A program made the position numbers and the translations under genes. From Apiotrichum sp. Y4204 (Eukaryota; Basidiomycota; Tremellomycetes; Trichosporonales; Trichosporonaceae), in contig JAMYHL010000004.1 in the NCBI GenBank assembly GCA_025531455.1, positions 434,001 to 498,000 of the forward strand: 64,000 nucleotides of DNA. The letters run 5' to 3'. Of this stretch, positions 33,717 through 47,547 are shown piece after piece. The number at the start of each line of letters is the position of its first letter. The first letter of the stretch is position 1. The notes beneath the pieces were generated by a model, which was given only the letters and a program-made list of their open reading frames with translations, did not search any database and had not been told where the DNA came from.

Positions 33717-34840
33717 AACAGGGGACACCAGGATACTCAACCCCAAACCCAACTCCAACGGCAACTTACTCAATAGCTCCAGTCTCAAGCTCGACCGGGA
33801 CTCACGTGTCCAAAATCACGCCTCCCTACCCACGTGAAGCCAGTTTAACGCACAGGCCCGGTAGTCCGCGATCGATGACGAGAAGAGGCGGCAGTTGCTG
33901 CGTGACACCCGACCTGTTCTGGCTGTTCTAGGCTAGGTGTTCAGTCAGTGTTGTGTACGTGTTTTGTGTTATGTCAGGCAGTTGTGTGCGATCGTTCGGG
34001 GATGTACCGGAAAACAAGAGTGGGACAGACAGCGTGAGGCATTAATAACAGACTGGCAAATTGCAAACTGGATGAAAACCCGAGATCCAGTAAGGAACAG
34101 CGGGTGTCACCCGGCCAAGAGCATCACAGAACAATAATGATCAATAAAACAACTCAACAACTCGCGACAGTCAGCGACGCCGCCATACAAGGTTTCGGTC
34201 GCGGACAGATGTGACGAAATGTGTGGCTTTGATGAGTTTTTGGCAGATGGCATCGATGGCGTCAACGATGGACGAGACTGGGATCAGTGATCTGAGTCAG
34301 TGGCGGATGTCTCATGGTCTGCCGATTGACGAACATCCGACATCCGAATTCCAATGGAGTAAGTAATGCATCCGACATGATCCGTGCGTGTGGCTTGAGC
34401 TGCAGCTTTACCTGTGCACTTGTACAACACGGCCTTGAACAATGTACCTCTTGTTGTCGAATGTAACTCGTTTTGTTATCTCTCGAGACATGTCTTCCTG
34501 CTTGGCATTTCCACATCACCAGTGTGCAAATACGTGCTACTCCTCTTCAAAGCGCCAGATTACCAGCAGCTGTCGACCGCTACCCTGTGAGGGGGAATGC
34601 ATTGCTGAGAGTGAGTGCACGGGCGAGTAGAACCCTCAGATTATGCAGACAACATTCCAACAAGACGGTTAGACAGGGTTGCACCCCCCAGATGCTACTA
34701 TACGATAATCACGTGACTATTCCCCTCCTACCACACCTCCCATTCCGTTTTCCAAGATACCTACAAGGAAGTCATCCGTCAACATACCAACACCCCCACT
34801 GACCCCCATCCCGACACCCACAAGCCCCAGGTCCGTCGTC

Positions 34841-35937
34841 ATGTCCGGACCGGTGCGCACATTTCTTCCCTCGCTAGCGCGCTCCGCGCGCGTGCCCCAG
34901 CTTCCGAGTAAGACGCTCCCGAATGTCGGGGGGACGAGCATGCTCTCGCGGTCCGATATAAGTGCGTACCAGATCCAACAACAACAACGCGCGTGAAGAG
35001 CCTCCTGCAGCTCGTAACTCGTTCTTGCTATCGCGTTCCAGTCACGTTAGTCTGACAACAGACCGCCTCCCGGCTAACCAGCGCCCGCGGTGTCTTCTCG
35101 TCCATGTGCCGATTACCGTTCTCCCGACAGACGTCCGGCGCGCGCTGCGCGAGGTCGGCGCCGCGTCTGTGCAGTTCTCGCTCGGATCCTGTGAGTAGGG
35201 AGACGCAGTGGGGGACGAGTGGTCTATATGATGTTGTCTGGACAAGACCCGAGACGTGTCTGGGCATTTCTGACAGCATCCTGAATGACCATCACCTCAC
35301 ACCTTACCCTACTGATACCTTGTTACCATCGCTGACCCCAGTGACGCCGTACCCAATAGGCGCACCGCGGAAAGCCGGCCTGCAGATGCAGTACCACATC
35401 ACAGCGCCGTCGGCGGCGGCCGCGGAGAACATGTATAATGTGCTCTCTCGGCGGCCGCTCTTTGCGTCGGGGAGCCAGCGCGTAGGTCCGGCTCCGGCGC
35501 GGCCAGTGCTCGGCGCAGACGGCGTGCGGCAGCTGGCGTCCGTGGGGTTCTGCGTGCTTGAGGCGCGGGAGTGGGCCGAGGCGCTGCTGCGGCGTGCGGA
35601 GAAAACGGCTCAAATCCGGGGCGGAACACGGTGGGACCAGATCGACGTGGACTGGGCTATCAACCCCGCGCTGTCGGGGCGCCGGGTGCTGCTCCGCGGG
35701 TTGCCTGGCATGGAGGCCCGGTCTGGGGTGGAGAACCTCGTGCGTGCGTATACCGACGAGGAGCGCGATGCCGTCAAGCGCCTCCCCCCACAGCAGTGGA
35801 GCAACGTCTCGAGCTGGTCAATCACCTGTCCGACCGTCTCGCGTGCTTATGATCTCGCGTCGGCGCTCAATGGGAATTATTTCCTTGAGACGGTATACGG
35901 CACAAAGTTCCCGATGCGCGCAAACGTCGTCTGGTAG
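34841..35937 (+). CDS. Probable mitochondrial protein with an RRM-like segment
   Basis: I do not recognise the family with certainty. Exons 34841-34961, 34999-35190 and 35342-35937 give 302 residues. The N-terminus is rich in R, S and L and poor in acidic residues (SLARSARVPQLPSK), like a mitochondrial presequence. A segment beginning CLLVHVPITVLPTDVRRAL looks like the first strand and helix of an RRM fold, interrupted by intron 2 and followed by KAGLQMQYHITAPSAAAAEN. The C-terminal half has WDQIDVDWAINPALSGRRVLLRG, possibly a second RRM-like module. A mitochondrial RNA-binding role is inference from these features. Phases match at both introns; the first uses an AAG acceptor. It is convergent with PRE7, with about 190 bp between stop codons. 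Confidence 0.65.
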
Positions 35938-36130
35938 AACACTGTTGTAACTTTGATTAAGACACTTAGATGGCCACACTTGGGGGTTGCAAGCTCATCA
36001 CTCATCACAGTCCCGGGATAATATCGTTACATGCATGCTGCTGCTCCCTGTGCCTCGTACTGTACTGTCTACTGCGCGACATGATCCAACCTGTCGCTGG
36101 CGGTTTGCTTATCCCCGACTTCGGCCCCGC

Positions 36131-37107
36131 TTAGTCGCGCTTGAGTGCGCGGCGGACGAGGAAGGTGCGCTCGCCGCCGCCCGAGCCCATAGGCCCCAGC
36201 TCCTCAATGGTGACGCCGTCGGGGAGTGTGCCGGCGGCGGTGAGATCATCGACTGCGCGTCCCTTGTTCATGACGACGTACATCTCCAGGCCGTCACCGA
36301 CCTCGATGTGGCGCTCGGTCGCGGATGTGAACGAGTCGATGACAAGACCGAGCACGGTGCCGAGCGGAAGGTTTCCGGGGATGGGCTTGGGCTGGTCGGC
36401 GGGGAAGGTCTGATTGCGGAAGTAGATCTGGTTGTCGAGGAAGGGCTGGATGAGCGACTGCGCGGCGCCGGCGGCACGGCACGCCTCGCGCTCATAAGAC
36501 CCGACGGGGTCAAACGAGTAGACCGCGCCTGTTCCGTCCTCCTCGATGCCGCCGAGAATGTTGTACACGTAGTACGGGAAGAAGCGGCGCCCGTACAGCA
36601 TTGTCTGGATCATGCGCGCAATCGACTTGATGCCCATCTGCTTGTGGTGCGCATGCTCGTACCATTCCAAACGCTGCTTGACGCGCTTCACAAAGTTGTT
36701 GCCGTCCGCGGCGAAACCGTTTGTCGCGAGCACGCACTTGTCGGTGCTGGGTGTCAGTATGTGCAGGGGTTTGGGACGCGAGTGAGGGGGTGCGCGAAGG
36801 ACAACTTGCTCATCGAGGTCCAGCAAACGAGCAAGTATGCACACCACGCCATACTCACAGCTGATGCACCTTGCGCGCATAACGGGTCTGAATGTTGTAT
36901 CCCTGGGACTGACGGGTGTCTCCTGCAATGACACTAAAGTCGGCGCCGGCAATCGCGAGGATGGTACCACCGTTGTCCTCGTACGGGTCGAAGCGGCTGG
37001 GGTGTCAGTGCTGGGATAGCTGGCGGCTATGATCGGCACACTCACTGCTGGACGGGCGCGGCGACGGCCTCGGGCTGGGAATGGGACGCGAAGAGCGAGA
37101 GGGACAT
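36131..37107 (-). CDS. PRE7: 20S proteasome subunit beta-6
   Basis: Non-catalytic beta-type subunit (beta6, PSMB1 class) of the 20S core particle. Exons on the minus strand: 37107-37046, 36996-36859, 36746-36131, 271 residues. Family motifs in order are [86 protein letters not shown] and [14 protein letters not shown]. The body ends in the usual place, but the C-terminal part (from about [11 protein letters not shown] to RRALKRD) is somewhat longer than in the yeast protein. As expected for beta6, the sequence at the mature N-terminus is not the catalytic TTT type. The start at 37107 gives [13 protein letters not shown]. Confidence 0.96.
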
Positions 37108-38064
37108 GGTGGTGGTGTTGATGGTGGTGGTGACAACTGATGGTGTTGCTAGTTGCTCAACGTCGAAGTGGTCCCAATGACGGTCAAACTGATCGTTGTT
37201 GCTGTTCCGTCATGCATAGCACACACACACTTCGTCACCACAACGCGCGTCGAGCGCTCACCACCGTAGCGCAGGTACGCTGGCGGAGATATCCACGTGG
37301 CGCCGGCCTTATGGTCATGTGGCGCCTTGATGCTGAGAAGCTGTCACTTTGACAATGGTGGAGGTGGTCCACTCGATGTCAAAGAGTCGTGAAACAGTAT
37401 AGTCTTGTGCTTACTGTAAGTGCTTGTGTTGTCTGGGTGTGTGTGTGTGTGTGCGTGTGTGTACATGCGTGTGTCGAGCATCTCGAGCTCGATCAGTGTC
37501 AAAGACTTTTTCGTTACAACGAGTTGTTCTTTTGTTGCTGCTCATCCACTATACTCCAAAACATCGCCTCATTATTGTCATTTTGCCACCCCCACTCGTC
37601 GCCCCATCACTTCGCCATCGATGATCGTCTTCCAATGTGTATCGAGAACTGGGAAGTACAATGGTGAAACAGGCACTCACACACTGCATCCCGACGCGTT
37701 CCGGCAGACTGACGCGCACTCCACTCATCACTCTCACCGCCTCATGTCTGACAATAGCGAACTCATCACTGACATGTCCTGACATGACACGGGGCGGTGA
37801 TGTCTCTGATGCGTTTTCTCCGACGTCGGACATGTGCTCAAACTCAAGGGACGCAGTTGATTTCTGTGAAGCAAAGTGTCAGAACGCTATCGAGTAGCAG
37901 AAAAGGAGCCATCGACGAGTTGCACGCCTCCTTCAACCTATCTCTTTCCTTCAACTCTTCATTCCTTACCGATCCCAGATTGATTCGACTCACCGCCTGG
38001 CGCGCTCCGCCATCCAACTCCCATCCACCCATCCCCCATTTCCATCACCGTCGACCTGGTCACG
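37108..38064. other. Divergent intergenic region PRE7/PRM1
   Basis: 957 bp holding both promoters. It includes a GT microsatellite (37437-37473). No gene recognised. Confidence 0.6.
37437..37473. repeat. (GT)n microsatellite
   Basis: GT dinucleotide run with C interruptions. Confidence 0.9.
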
Positions 38065-40850
38065 ATGGACCGCGACTCGACCGAGGTAGCTGTTAGGCCG
38101 CTTTCGTATCGGCCTTTCGAATCGGTGCCGCTTTCGCACACCGACTCGTCGTCGGCGGCCTCCGGCGCACCTCTCAATACAGCCCTCGCAGCAGACCTCA
38201 ACGGCGCACCAGACGAGGAAAAGGGTCTCCGGCCTTTCCTTTCCCTCGCACCTCGCCTCTGGTTGACAGCCTTCAACCCAGCACTTCTTCCGCTCATTTT
38301 CACCATTTTCCACATTGCCGCCACCCGCGACTCGACAGCAGAGCTGGCCGCAAACCTCAAAGACTCGGTCTTCAAGGCATGCCAGGGAGTGGCAAAGGGT
38401 GCCAGCGCCCTGCAGACGCTCCCGCGCTACCTTGCGATGCAGACCAATGAGCAGGCCCTCAAAGCTACTCGGGCCACCGTGCTCGGGACCGGTCTTGCCC
38501 TCATGTTCTGCGTCCAGGCCATCAACGCAGTGGTCAATTTTATTGTCGACACGTACCGCAGCTTGCTCCTCTGCACCATTCAGCTCGTCGTGCAGGGCAC
38601 CCTGGAGGTGCTCATCGGCGCCGTCAAGGAAATCACGGATTTCATCGAGGGGACGCTGAACAGGATCCGCCTCGGGCTGCAGGACGACATTGCCGCCGCC
38701 AACAGTGTCATCCAGAAGGCGGTGGGCGGTGTAGCCGTGAGTTGTTATTGTTCAATCCTCGCCCTTCTACTGTTGAACTAACACAATGCAGTCCGTTCTA
38801 AAGCGGATCGGCGTCGACCTCAATATTCCTGACATTGATATTCCCAAACTCTCGTGGCTCAACGAGGTGAAGATCCCGACTGGGTTCGAGGACGCCCTGG
38901 TCAAGCTCAACTCGACGATTCCAAATCTCGACGAGCTGCGGAAAAAGATGAACGAGATCGTCGACATTCCGTTCGATTTGCTTGTGAAGCAAATCAATGA
39001 GACACGTCACGAGATTGCTGCCACGCTCAACGACTCGATCTACCCCGTCCCCTCCCTTAAAAGCTTGGCTGGCGAGAACACCAAGAGTCTCGAACAGGAA
39101 CTGTGCGCCGACCTCAACACCGATTTCATTGATGACACCGCGAACGCGCTCTACAAGCTCGGCACGATTGCTATCTGGGTCATGGTCATTGTTGTTCTTC
39201 TCGCGTGGGGAGCTCTTGCGTTCTGGCAGTGGCGCCGCTGGTGTGCCCTGAAAGACACCGTCGAAGTTGTTGAGAACGACTGGTCGTCCCACCCCACCAG
39301 GCGTCCCGACGTGTGGACAGCCGTGGCGGTAATCGAGCATCCAGTGCTGGAACGTTACAGCCGCCCGGTATTTGACAAGTTTAATCTACAGCCCAAGACG
39401 CGCAACAATGTCCGCTGGTTCCTTTCGTATCTCGCGCACCCTACTTGCCTCACACTTCTGTTTATGTCGGTCGTCGGCCTCATCGCCATCCAGTGCCAGC
39501 TTCTCGCTCTCCACGCCTTGCAGGACAAGGCCGAGCGGGACGCCGTGCAAGGTATCAACGCGTCCACTTCCGAATTTGCCGCTCGTCTCAATGCCGTTTC
39601 GGCGAACGCGTCCCGCGAGTACGCGACGGAGATGAACCAGGTCCTTACCTCTCTCGAGCGCAGGATTAATGAGGAAATGTTTGGAGAGTGGATCAACACC
39701 ACCGCAATCACGCTCAACAATACGCTAGTGGAATTCTACGGCGAGGTCCAGAAAGGTGTGTGTCTAGTTAATATATATGATCGCAACTAACATGCCAGCT
39801 TTGGACACCGCCTTCGGAGGAACCATCCTCTATAACCCTATCAACACGTTTATGTACTGTATCCTCGGCTCCAAAATCGACTCGCTGGAGCAGGGTCTCA
39901 CTTGGGTATCGGAGCACGCGCACGTGACGCTCCCGCTCGTTGACCCCGACGTCCTGCTTCTCTCCTCAAACAGCTCCAAGGAGCTCGCGGCACCTCTGGC
40001 CTCCGCCGCCGTCGGAGACACAGGCGACGGCGGTGCGGTCGGCAAGCTCGTCGCGCACTTTGAGAAGGCGCTCAACGCCGAGCTCCTCATCTACGGCATC
40101 CTCCTCGCAGTCTACGGCGTGATCTTCGCAGTAGGTTTCGCCGTCGTCATCTGGAATAGCGGCGGGAAGCGGAAATACACCGCCTGGCGGGCGTCTCGGC
40201 AGAACAACAATGCGGGGCCAGACGACTTTCCCAATACTGGAAGCCGGTGGCGCTGGAGTAGCACACCCCTGCACGAGCGGTATACTCACAAAGAGAAGGA
40301 CCTCCCGCACGCCGACGCGGAGAAGGGGCCCGAGGGGCCAGTCGTCTACATTGAGCCTCCGCACGAGTCTCTGAGCCGCCTCGCCGCGCCAGGCCAGGCA
40401 TTCCTCCGCATAGGCGGATGGAACGCGTCCCGCAACCCCTCGCCCTCACCGGATGCTCGGGAGGTGCCCCTTCCCCCGCTGCCGCCCGGCACTCCCGACC
40501 GGCCGTCCTCAGTGATATCCGACAAGAGCCGCTCACCGACGCCTGGAGCGAGCCCTCGCCGCATACCGATCACCCAGTTCCTCCTCCCCGCGATCGAGCG
40601 CCGGAAACGCGCGTTCGAGAACCACGTCGAGCCGTATCCCGCGACTGAGGATGCGCGTGCGGCCGAGAATCCCTTCGAAGACAACGACCCCTTCCCCGAC
40701 CCGGCGAGGCCGTTCGCCGATGACAGCCCTTTCAAGGACGAGGAGAGGGTCGTTCCTCATTTCCCGAAGCCGCCGGTGCGTGAGGCCTCACTGGATGAGG
40801 CTGGCACGGGCCCGGCAGGACCGGCACACAACCCGTTTCGTCAGCAGTAG
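38065..40850 (+). CDS. PRM1: Plasma membrane fusion protein Prm1
   Basis: Pheromone-regulated multispanning protein that promotes plasma-membrane fusion during mating. Exons 38065-38736, 38792-39755 and 39799-40850 give 895 residues. Five hydrophobic segments are visible: near residues 60-85 (ALLPLIFTIFHIA), 140-165 (LALMFCVQAINAVVNFIV), 365-390 (IAIWVMVIVVLLAWGALAFW), 460-485 (LFMSVVGLIAIQCQLLAL) and 650-675 (LLIYGILLAVYGVIFAVGFAVVIW). Long extracellular loops with N-glycosylation sequons lie between them (NSTIPN, NDSIYP, NASTSE, NNTLVE). The family motif around PLxLxPRLWLTAFNPALLPLIF is clear at the N-terminus. The final about 220 residues are a proline-, serine- and charge-rich cytosolic tail. 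No mating genes adjoin it. Confidence 0.9.
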
Positions 40851-41300
40851 TTAGCTTTCAGATTGTGTAACTGTTTTGCGTCTGCTGTTTATCTGTTGTT
40901 TATCCTTTGTTTATGCATTGTTTGTACGATAAATACTGCATTACGGGTGGGGGGTTCGTGGGTTCTTTCGCCACCCTGGACGCCGGTACGCGGGTGCTCG
41001 AAAGCTCGATCTTGCGACGTAATTTGGTCCCGTATTTGGTTGCTGGGTGTGCCTGAGAGAGAGAGCGACCAGTCGAAGCAGAAAGCAACAAAACTCGGGC
41101 GAGCAATGCATCCAAGTCCTTCCATCTACTTATCCTTGATTACATACTCTTTGTCTTCATCACTCACCCGCCCAGCGATACACATTCTTGGGTCCTACGG
41201 AGATACCACGACTGCTAGCACCGCGCACGGAACCCCACTGCACTCAACTTGCGAGAATCCTGATCAATCACCTTCCTCGCACGACCTCCACATTCCCAGG
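40851..41300. other. Intergenic region PRM1/TFIIS
   Basis: 450 bp between tandem genes: PRM1 3' UTR plus TFIIS promoter and leader. Nothing else seen. Confidence 0.6.
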
Positions 41301-42954
41301 ATGGACGCGACGAAGCTCACCTCGACGATAAAGGAGCTGAACGAGGTGGTCGGCGCGAGCAAGACGGATGTAAGTGGGGGAAGGGCGGATTGGGAGGCAG
41401 ATAAGAAGGGTGCGCGATCAGCGCAATAGCCGCCGGGGCTTATGTCTCTGATGTGCGGAGGTCTAGTGACTTGTGCCCATATCTGCGCTTGCAGTACTGT
41501 TGAGCGTGTGATCTTGTGGAAGAGAGGGAGCCTGAATGCTGCCTGAGCTCTTCATATGATTTGCCACTGACACCCAGGAAATCATTCGGATTCTCAAGAA
41601 GCTCAAGGCGGACGTCAAGCCGACGGAGGAGCTGTTGAGGGTGAGTGGGCGTCCAGGGCGTGGACCCGAAGAAGCGGCGTGTGTGTGTGTATGTTTCGCT
41701 GGGTCGAGGACGGCATTGTTGCTTGCTGTTCAGCCGATGGCGAGGGAGGTAACAAGGCGTTATGGTCGCCACAGGAAGGAACGCCAAGCTTGTGGCTGTC
41801 TCACCTGGCGCAGCTACCTGGCGCTGCTCGTGCACTCCGTAAGCTCCTTTCGCTGACACTGCAGTCATCCAAAGCCGGTATCGCGGTCGGCAAGTTGAGA
41901 AACAACCCCGCGCCGGGCGTCTCGTCGCTTGCCAAGGAGATTGTCAAGCTGTGGAAGGATGCCGTCGAGGAGAGCAAGCGAAAACGCAAGCGTGAGGAGG
42001 AGAAGGCCGATAAGACGAGCGAGGAGCCGGTCAAGCGTGTGAAGGCGGAGGCCGCTGCCACGGCGTCGCCGTCAGCGGCCGGTTCGCCGGCCGGGTCTGC
42101 ATCGGGTGATGCCAAGGGCGTCAAGAGCCCGACATCGCCAACGCCACTGAGCACCATCGACTCAACCCGCACCACACCACGCACGGCAAAGGGCGACGGT
42201 GTCGCCACCACACTCCGGTCAGACAACACCGATGCTGCTTCGGACAATGTCCGTGACAAGTGTGTGGTGATGATGTACGATGCCTTGGCGATGGACTCCA
42301 AGTCGACAATCAAGGTCCTCAGCGAGCGTGCCATTGCGATTGAGAGTGAAGCATTCAAGCTCATGAACTACTCGACTGGCAACGATTACCGGGCAAGTGA
42401 GTGCCCACTCTGGAGGAGGGAAAACGCTGACCCGCAGAAATGCGCTCGCTGTTCCTGAATCTGAAGGACAAAGGAAATCCTGCGCTCCGCAACGAGATTG
42501 TGCTCGGACAGGTCACTGCCCACAAGGTCGTGCGGATGTCCAAGGACGACATGGCGTCGGAGAGCGTGCGAGCGATGAACGAGAAGATTGAGCAGCACAA
42601 CCTTTTCAAGGCCAAGGCTGTCGGCGAGATCCAGGCCGAGACAGACGCGTTCAAGTGCTCGCGCTGCCAGCAGCGCAAGTGCACATATTACCAGATGCAG
42701 ACCCGCAGTGCCGATGAGCCGATGACAGTGAGTTTTTGAGGGTAGATATGGAATGATGATGGCTGACAGCAGACATTTGTTACGTATGTACTACGGAGTG
42801 GATGTGGGGAGTGTGATGCTGACCTTGTTTTTCTTCTCTTCCGGATCTTTTGCGAATACAGATGCACGGTGAGTGGACGTGTTAAGAATAGCTGCTTTCG
42901 ATGTGTTGGCTGACGCGTTACCAGGTCTGCGGCAACCGGTGGAAGTTCAGCTAG
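41301..42954 (+). CDS. DST1: Transcription elongation factor TFIIS
   Basis: Rescues arrested RNA polymerase II by stimulating transcript cleavage. Seven exons: 41301-41369, 41578-41640, 41865-42396, 42438-42727, 42773-42783 (11 nt), 42862-42868 (7 nt), 42925-42954, totalling 333 residues. Domain I is at the N-terminus (IIRILKKLKADVKPTEELLR, SLAKEIVKLWKDAV). A basic, serine/threonine-rich linker leads to domain II (VRDKCVVMMYDAL, NDYRAKMRSLFLNLKDKGNPALRNEIVLG) and the C-terminal zinc ribbon CSRCQQRKCTYYQMQTRSAD-EPMT, then TFVTCTVCGNRWKFS. The acidic DE pair that enters the polymerase active site is present in RSADEP. The 7-nt exon encodes the end of T plus C and T, so it carries the third zinc cysteine. 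All phases close exactly. Confidence 0.95.
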
Positions 42955-43454
42955 TGGTGTGGCGCGACGGCTTGGGAGTGCGTGTGGCGGGGGTGGAGGG
43001 GAGCTCGAGGAGACCCCAGGTTACATGTAGAGCGATGGAGACGGTGCCTCGAGGCAGCGTGAGATGTCATATTGGGATGGTAGAAGATGGGCATGTGGGA
43101 TGTCATCACTACGATGCTCGTAGAATGGGATGTTCCACGTTGACATCAGCTTTGTCCGAGGTGTGAGCGCGTTGGGCATCTCATTATCAGCATCTCTGGA
43201 ATGTTGTTGATGTGAAGAGAGTATTGTTTACACGCAGAAAGCACGCGGTGGTGAGCTTATGACTTCATGAGCTCGACTTCATGAGCTCATGCTGCGCACT
43301 GTGCGCTGAGCCGCACGGGTCGTTGCACGGGCCCGTTGCACCCGTCCGTGTGTTGGTTGGTAATAAATTCCTAATTGAAGCATTTCGAGGGCAGAGTCTG
43401 AGTAATCAGGCAGATTACCTAAGCTATAAATGCCCCTTATGCCCTGAGTCCTAG
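42955..43454. other. Intergenic region TFIIS/TRR1
   Basis: 500 bp with the TFIIS 3' UTR and the upstream part of the TRR1 promoter. No gene seen. Confidence 0.6.
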
Positions 43455-45346
<1,892 letters not shown>

Positions 45347-46043
45347 GATCCGGCGCGCGTCCCCCGAGGTAGACTCTAGATTAGATGCCGATGCAGTAGC
45401 TAATTGAAATATTGAGGCTGTGGGCTGCAACAGCGGGATCAGGTCAGAATGGCGACGGCAGTCGTGATTCCCACACTCGGACCAGCTCGGATACATCATG
45501 TGAACATGACGTCGCGTCCTCATCTCCCACATATCTGGGTTTCCCTACTCTTACCTCTGACACTGATATCTACATGACACGCTGACACTGATATGGACTG
45601 ATAACGCTGCTGGTCGGGATATCGGATCTAAGATCGCGTGATCAGATGCATGGGCTCGGAAGTGGGTGCAAGAGGCGACCGGGGTTTGCCATCCTGCAGG
45701 GATTCCCGCGCCAAGACACATCTTTCGGCCGGGTCGCTATTACCGCCAAAGACAACGCATCCCACGACATCCTCAGTCTTCGGCCGGAACAGCGCCACCG
45801 CGGCAACAATACTGTCGAATCCCACACAACATCCACTGCAAGTCACGAGCTAGATAGTGACAGATTTTTATCCAGCCCAAAAGATGATGCATGCGTTGTC
45901 TTGTTTTATATCATTATTCCAGTTCGTGATGCATCACAGATTGCGGGCACTCGTTGAGCGCAGTAGATTGTTGTCAGATGCTATTCTAGATCGTACACTC
46001 TCCCCCCTCCCCAACTTTGCTATTCAACACTCTTTGATAACCC
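45347..46043. other. Convergent intergenic region TRR1/HMX1
   Basis: 697 bp between two 3' ends; no gene recognised. Confidence 0.6.
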
Positions 46044-47547
46044 TTAGAAGAGGTTCCTGGCCTGGGCGCGCATGAGCTTGTCAAAGAAGGGCTGGAGGCT
46101 GTGCCAGAACGGGACGACATAGTTCTCAATGGTGGGGGCGACGGCGCGGTCCCACACGGGGCGGGCGACAGGCTCAAGGTGCGGCGCGGCCTTCTGCATG
46201 AGGAAGAGAATGACAAAGGTGATGGCGAGGAGGTAGCCTGTCTGGATGAGGCGCTCCGAGAGGGTCGCGGGCGGAGGGGCGAGGCGCTCGCGGCGCGCCT
46301 TCTCCATCGCAACCTTCTCGTAGTAGCGGGGCTTCTCGGCCGAGGGAGGGGTGATGAGGGTGAAGAGGTGCGTGTTGAGCAGGAACGCGACGTTGGCCTC
46401 CTGGATAAGAGTGGCTGCGGGTCAGTGTGGTCCAAACAAGCGAAGACGTGATGGTGGAGGACGCAGATCCCAGAATCCACAATGTCATGAACTCTGTCCA
46501 GAGATCCCGGTTTTCACCCCACTCTGCTTCTACTCACCCTTGAGCTTGGGGTCGGCGCCAACACCCTCGTCCATACCGGTACGGTACCAGGTCTTGACGT
46601 CGTTGAGCTTCTTCTTGCGCTCGCCGACGGTCTCCTCGCCGGCCTCGGCAGCGGAGCTGTCGCCACCCATGTCGAAGTAGTAGAAGCGGCGGCCGTCGAG
46701 GCCGGGGAGGCCGTACGCCTTGCGCATGCGGGCGCCGATGATCTGGCCACCGGACAGGTCACCGAGGTAGCGGACGTACGCGTGGGCAAGGAGGCGGGGG
46801 GCCATGGTCTCGGACTCGGCGCACTCGTTCAGGCGGTCCATGTACACCTGGAGGGCAGGGGGCGTGTGGACAAAGACCTCGGCAAGGAAGGGGGGGAGGG
46901 GGAACGGAGGAGCGGTGACACCCGCCGGCGCGCGCGCGAGGGGGTTGGCAGACGGCTTCGAGACATGCTTCGGCAGGCGCTTGAGGAGGAAGGTAATGTC
47001 ATTCGCGATCGCGGGGGCGCGCTCGAGGAGCGCGGGGTTGTAGGTGGGAGCGAGGACGGAGTTGTTTGCGTAGCGGACAAGAGCCTTCTCAAAGGTGCTA
47101 GCGAGTTAGCGGGTGGTCTCATGCATGAGAGAAAGCGGGTTATTGCCACCGTGCAGCCTGGCAGCCCATGGAGCTCGCTGCCGCGCCGGGGCCTGATACT
47201 GATCCGATCGCGACACTAATTGACACTTACTCGTACACGCGCCAGATGACGGCGAGCCAGCGGACGTACTCCTGGAGCTCGAGCTGGCCATTGGTGAGGG
47301 CGACAGCGCCGTCCGAGTGCTCAGCAGTGGCGTGGGCGCGCTCGGTGCCCTTGCGGAGGAGCTCGGAGACGGGGCGGGCCATGTCCAGTTCCTCGGGGAG
47401 GGGCCACTCGTCGACGGAGCGGGGGCGGATACCGTCCGCGTCGCCCGACTCCCAGAGCAGCGCCTCAAGCGTGTTCTTCGCCGGGGGAGCGGCGGCGGCG
47501 GGCGAAGCGGCGCGCGGGGCGTTGTTGTGGGGAATGGGGCACTGCAT
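46044..47547 (-). CDS. HMX1: Heme oxygenase, tail-anchored
   Basis: Degrades heme to biliverdin, CO and Fe2+, normally at the ER membrane; used in iron recycling and oxidative stress. Exons on the minus strand: 47547-47231, 47097-46538, 46414-46044, 415 residues. The N-terminal half carries SELLRKGTERAHATAEHS, where H72 lines up with the heme-ligating histidine of the family. The heme oxygenase signature LLAHAYVRYLGDLSGGQIIG follows, then RRFYYFDMGG. Near the C-terminus one hydrophobic helix (about residues 349-371, TGYLLAITFVILFLMQKAA) is followed by a tail of about 40 residues, so the protein is probably membrane-anchored with the catalytic domain in the cytosol. It is convergent with TRR1, another redox gene; a functional link is only inference. 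Confidence 0.95.

Larger units (their letters stand above)
32086..34840. other. 2.75-kb intergenic region
   Basis: Contains the 3' UTR of the zinc-finger gene and the promoter of the RRM-like gene. Several short tandem repeats are present (33001-33056; 33681-33716; GTACT repeats near 33604-33626; CATGTGG-like repeats at 32670-32740). No coding gene recognised. Confidence 0.55.
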
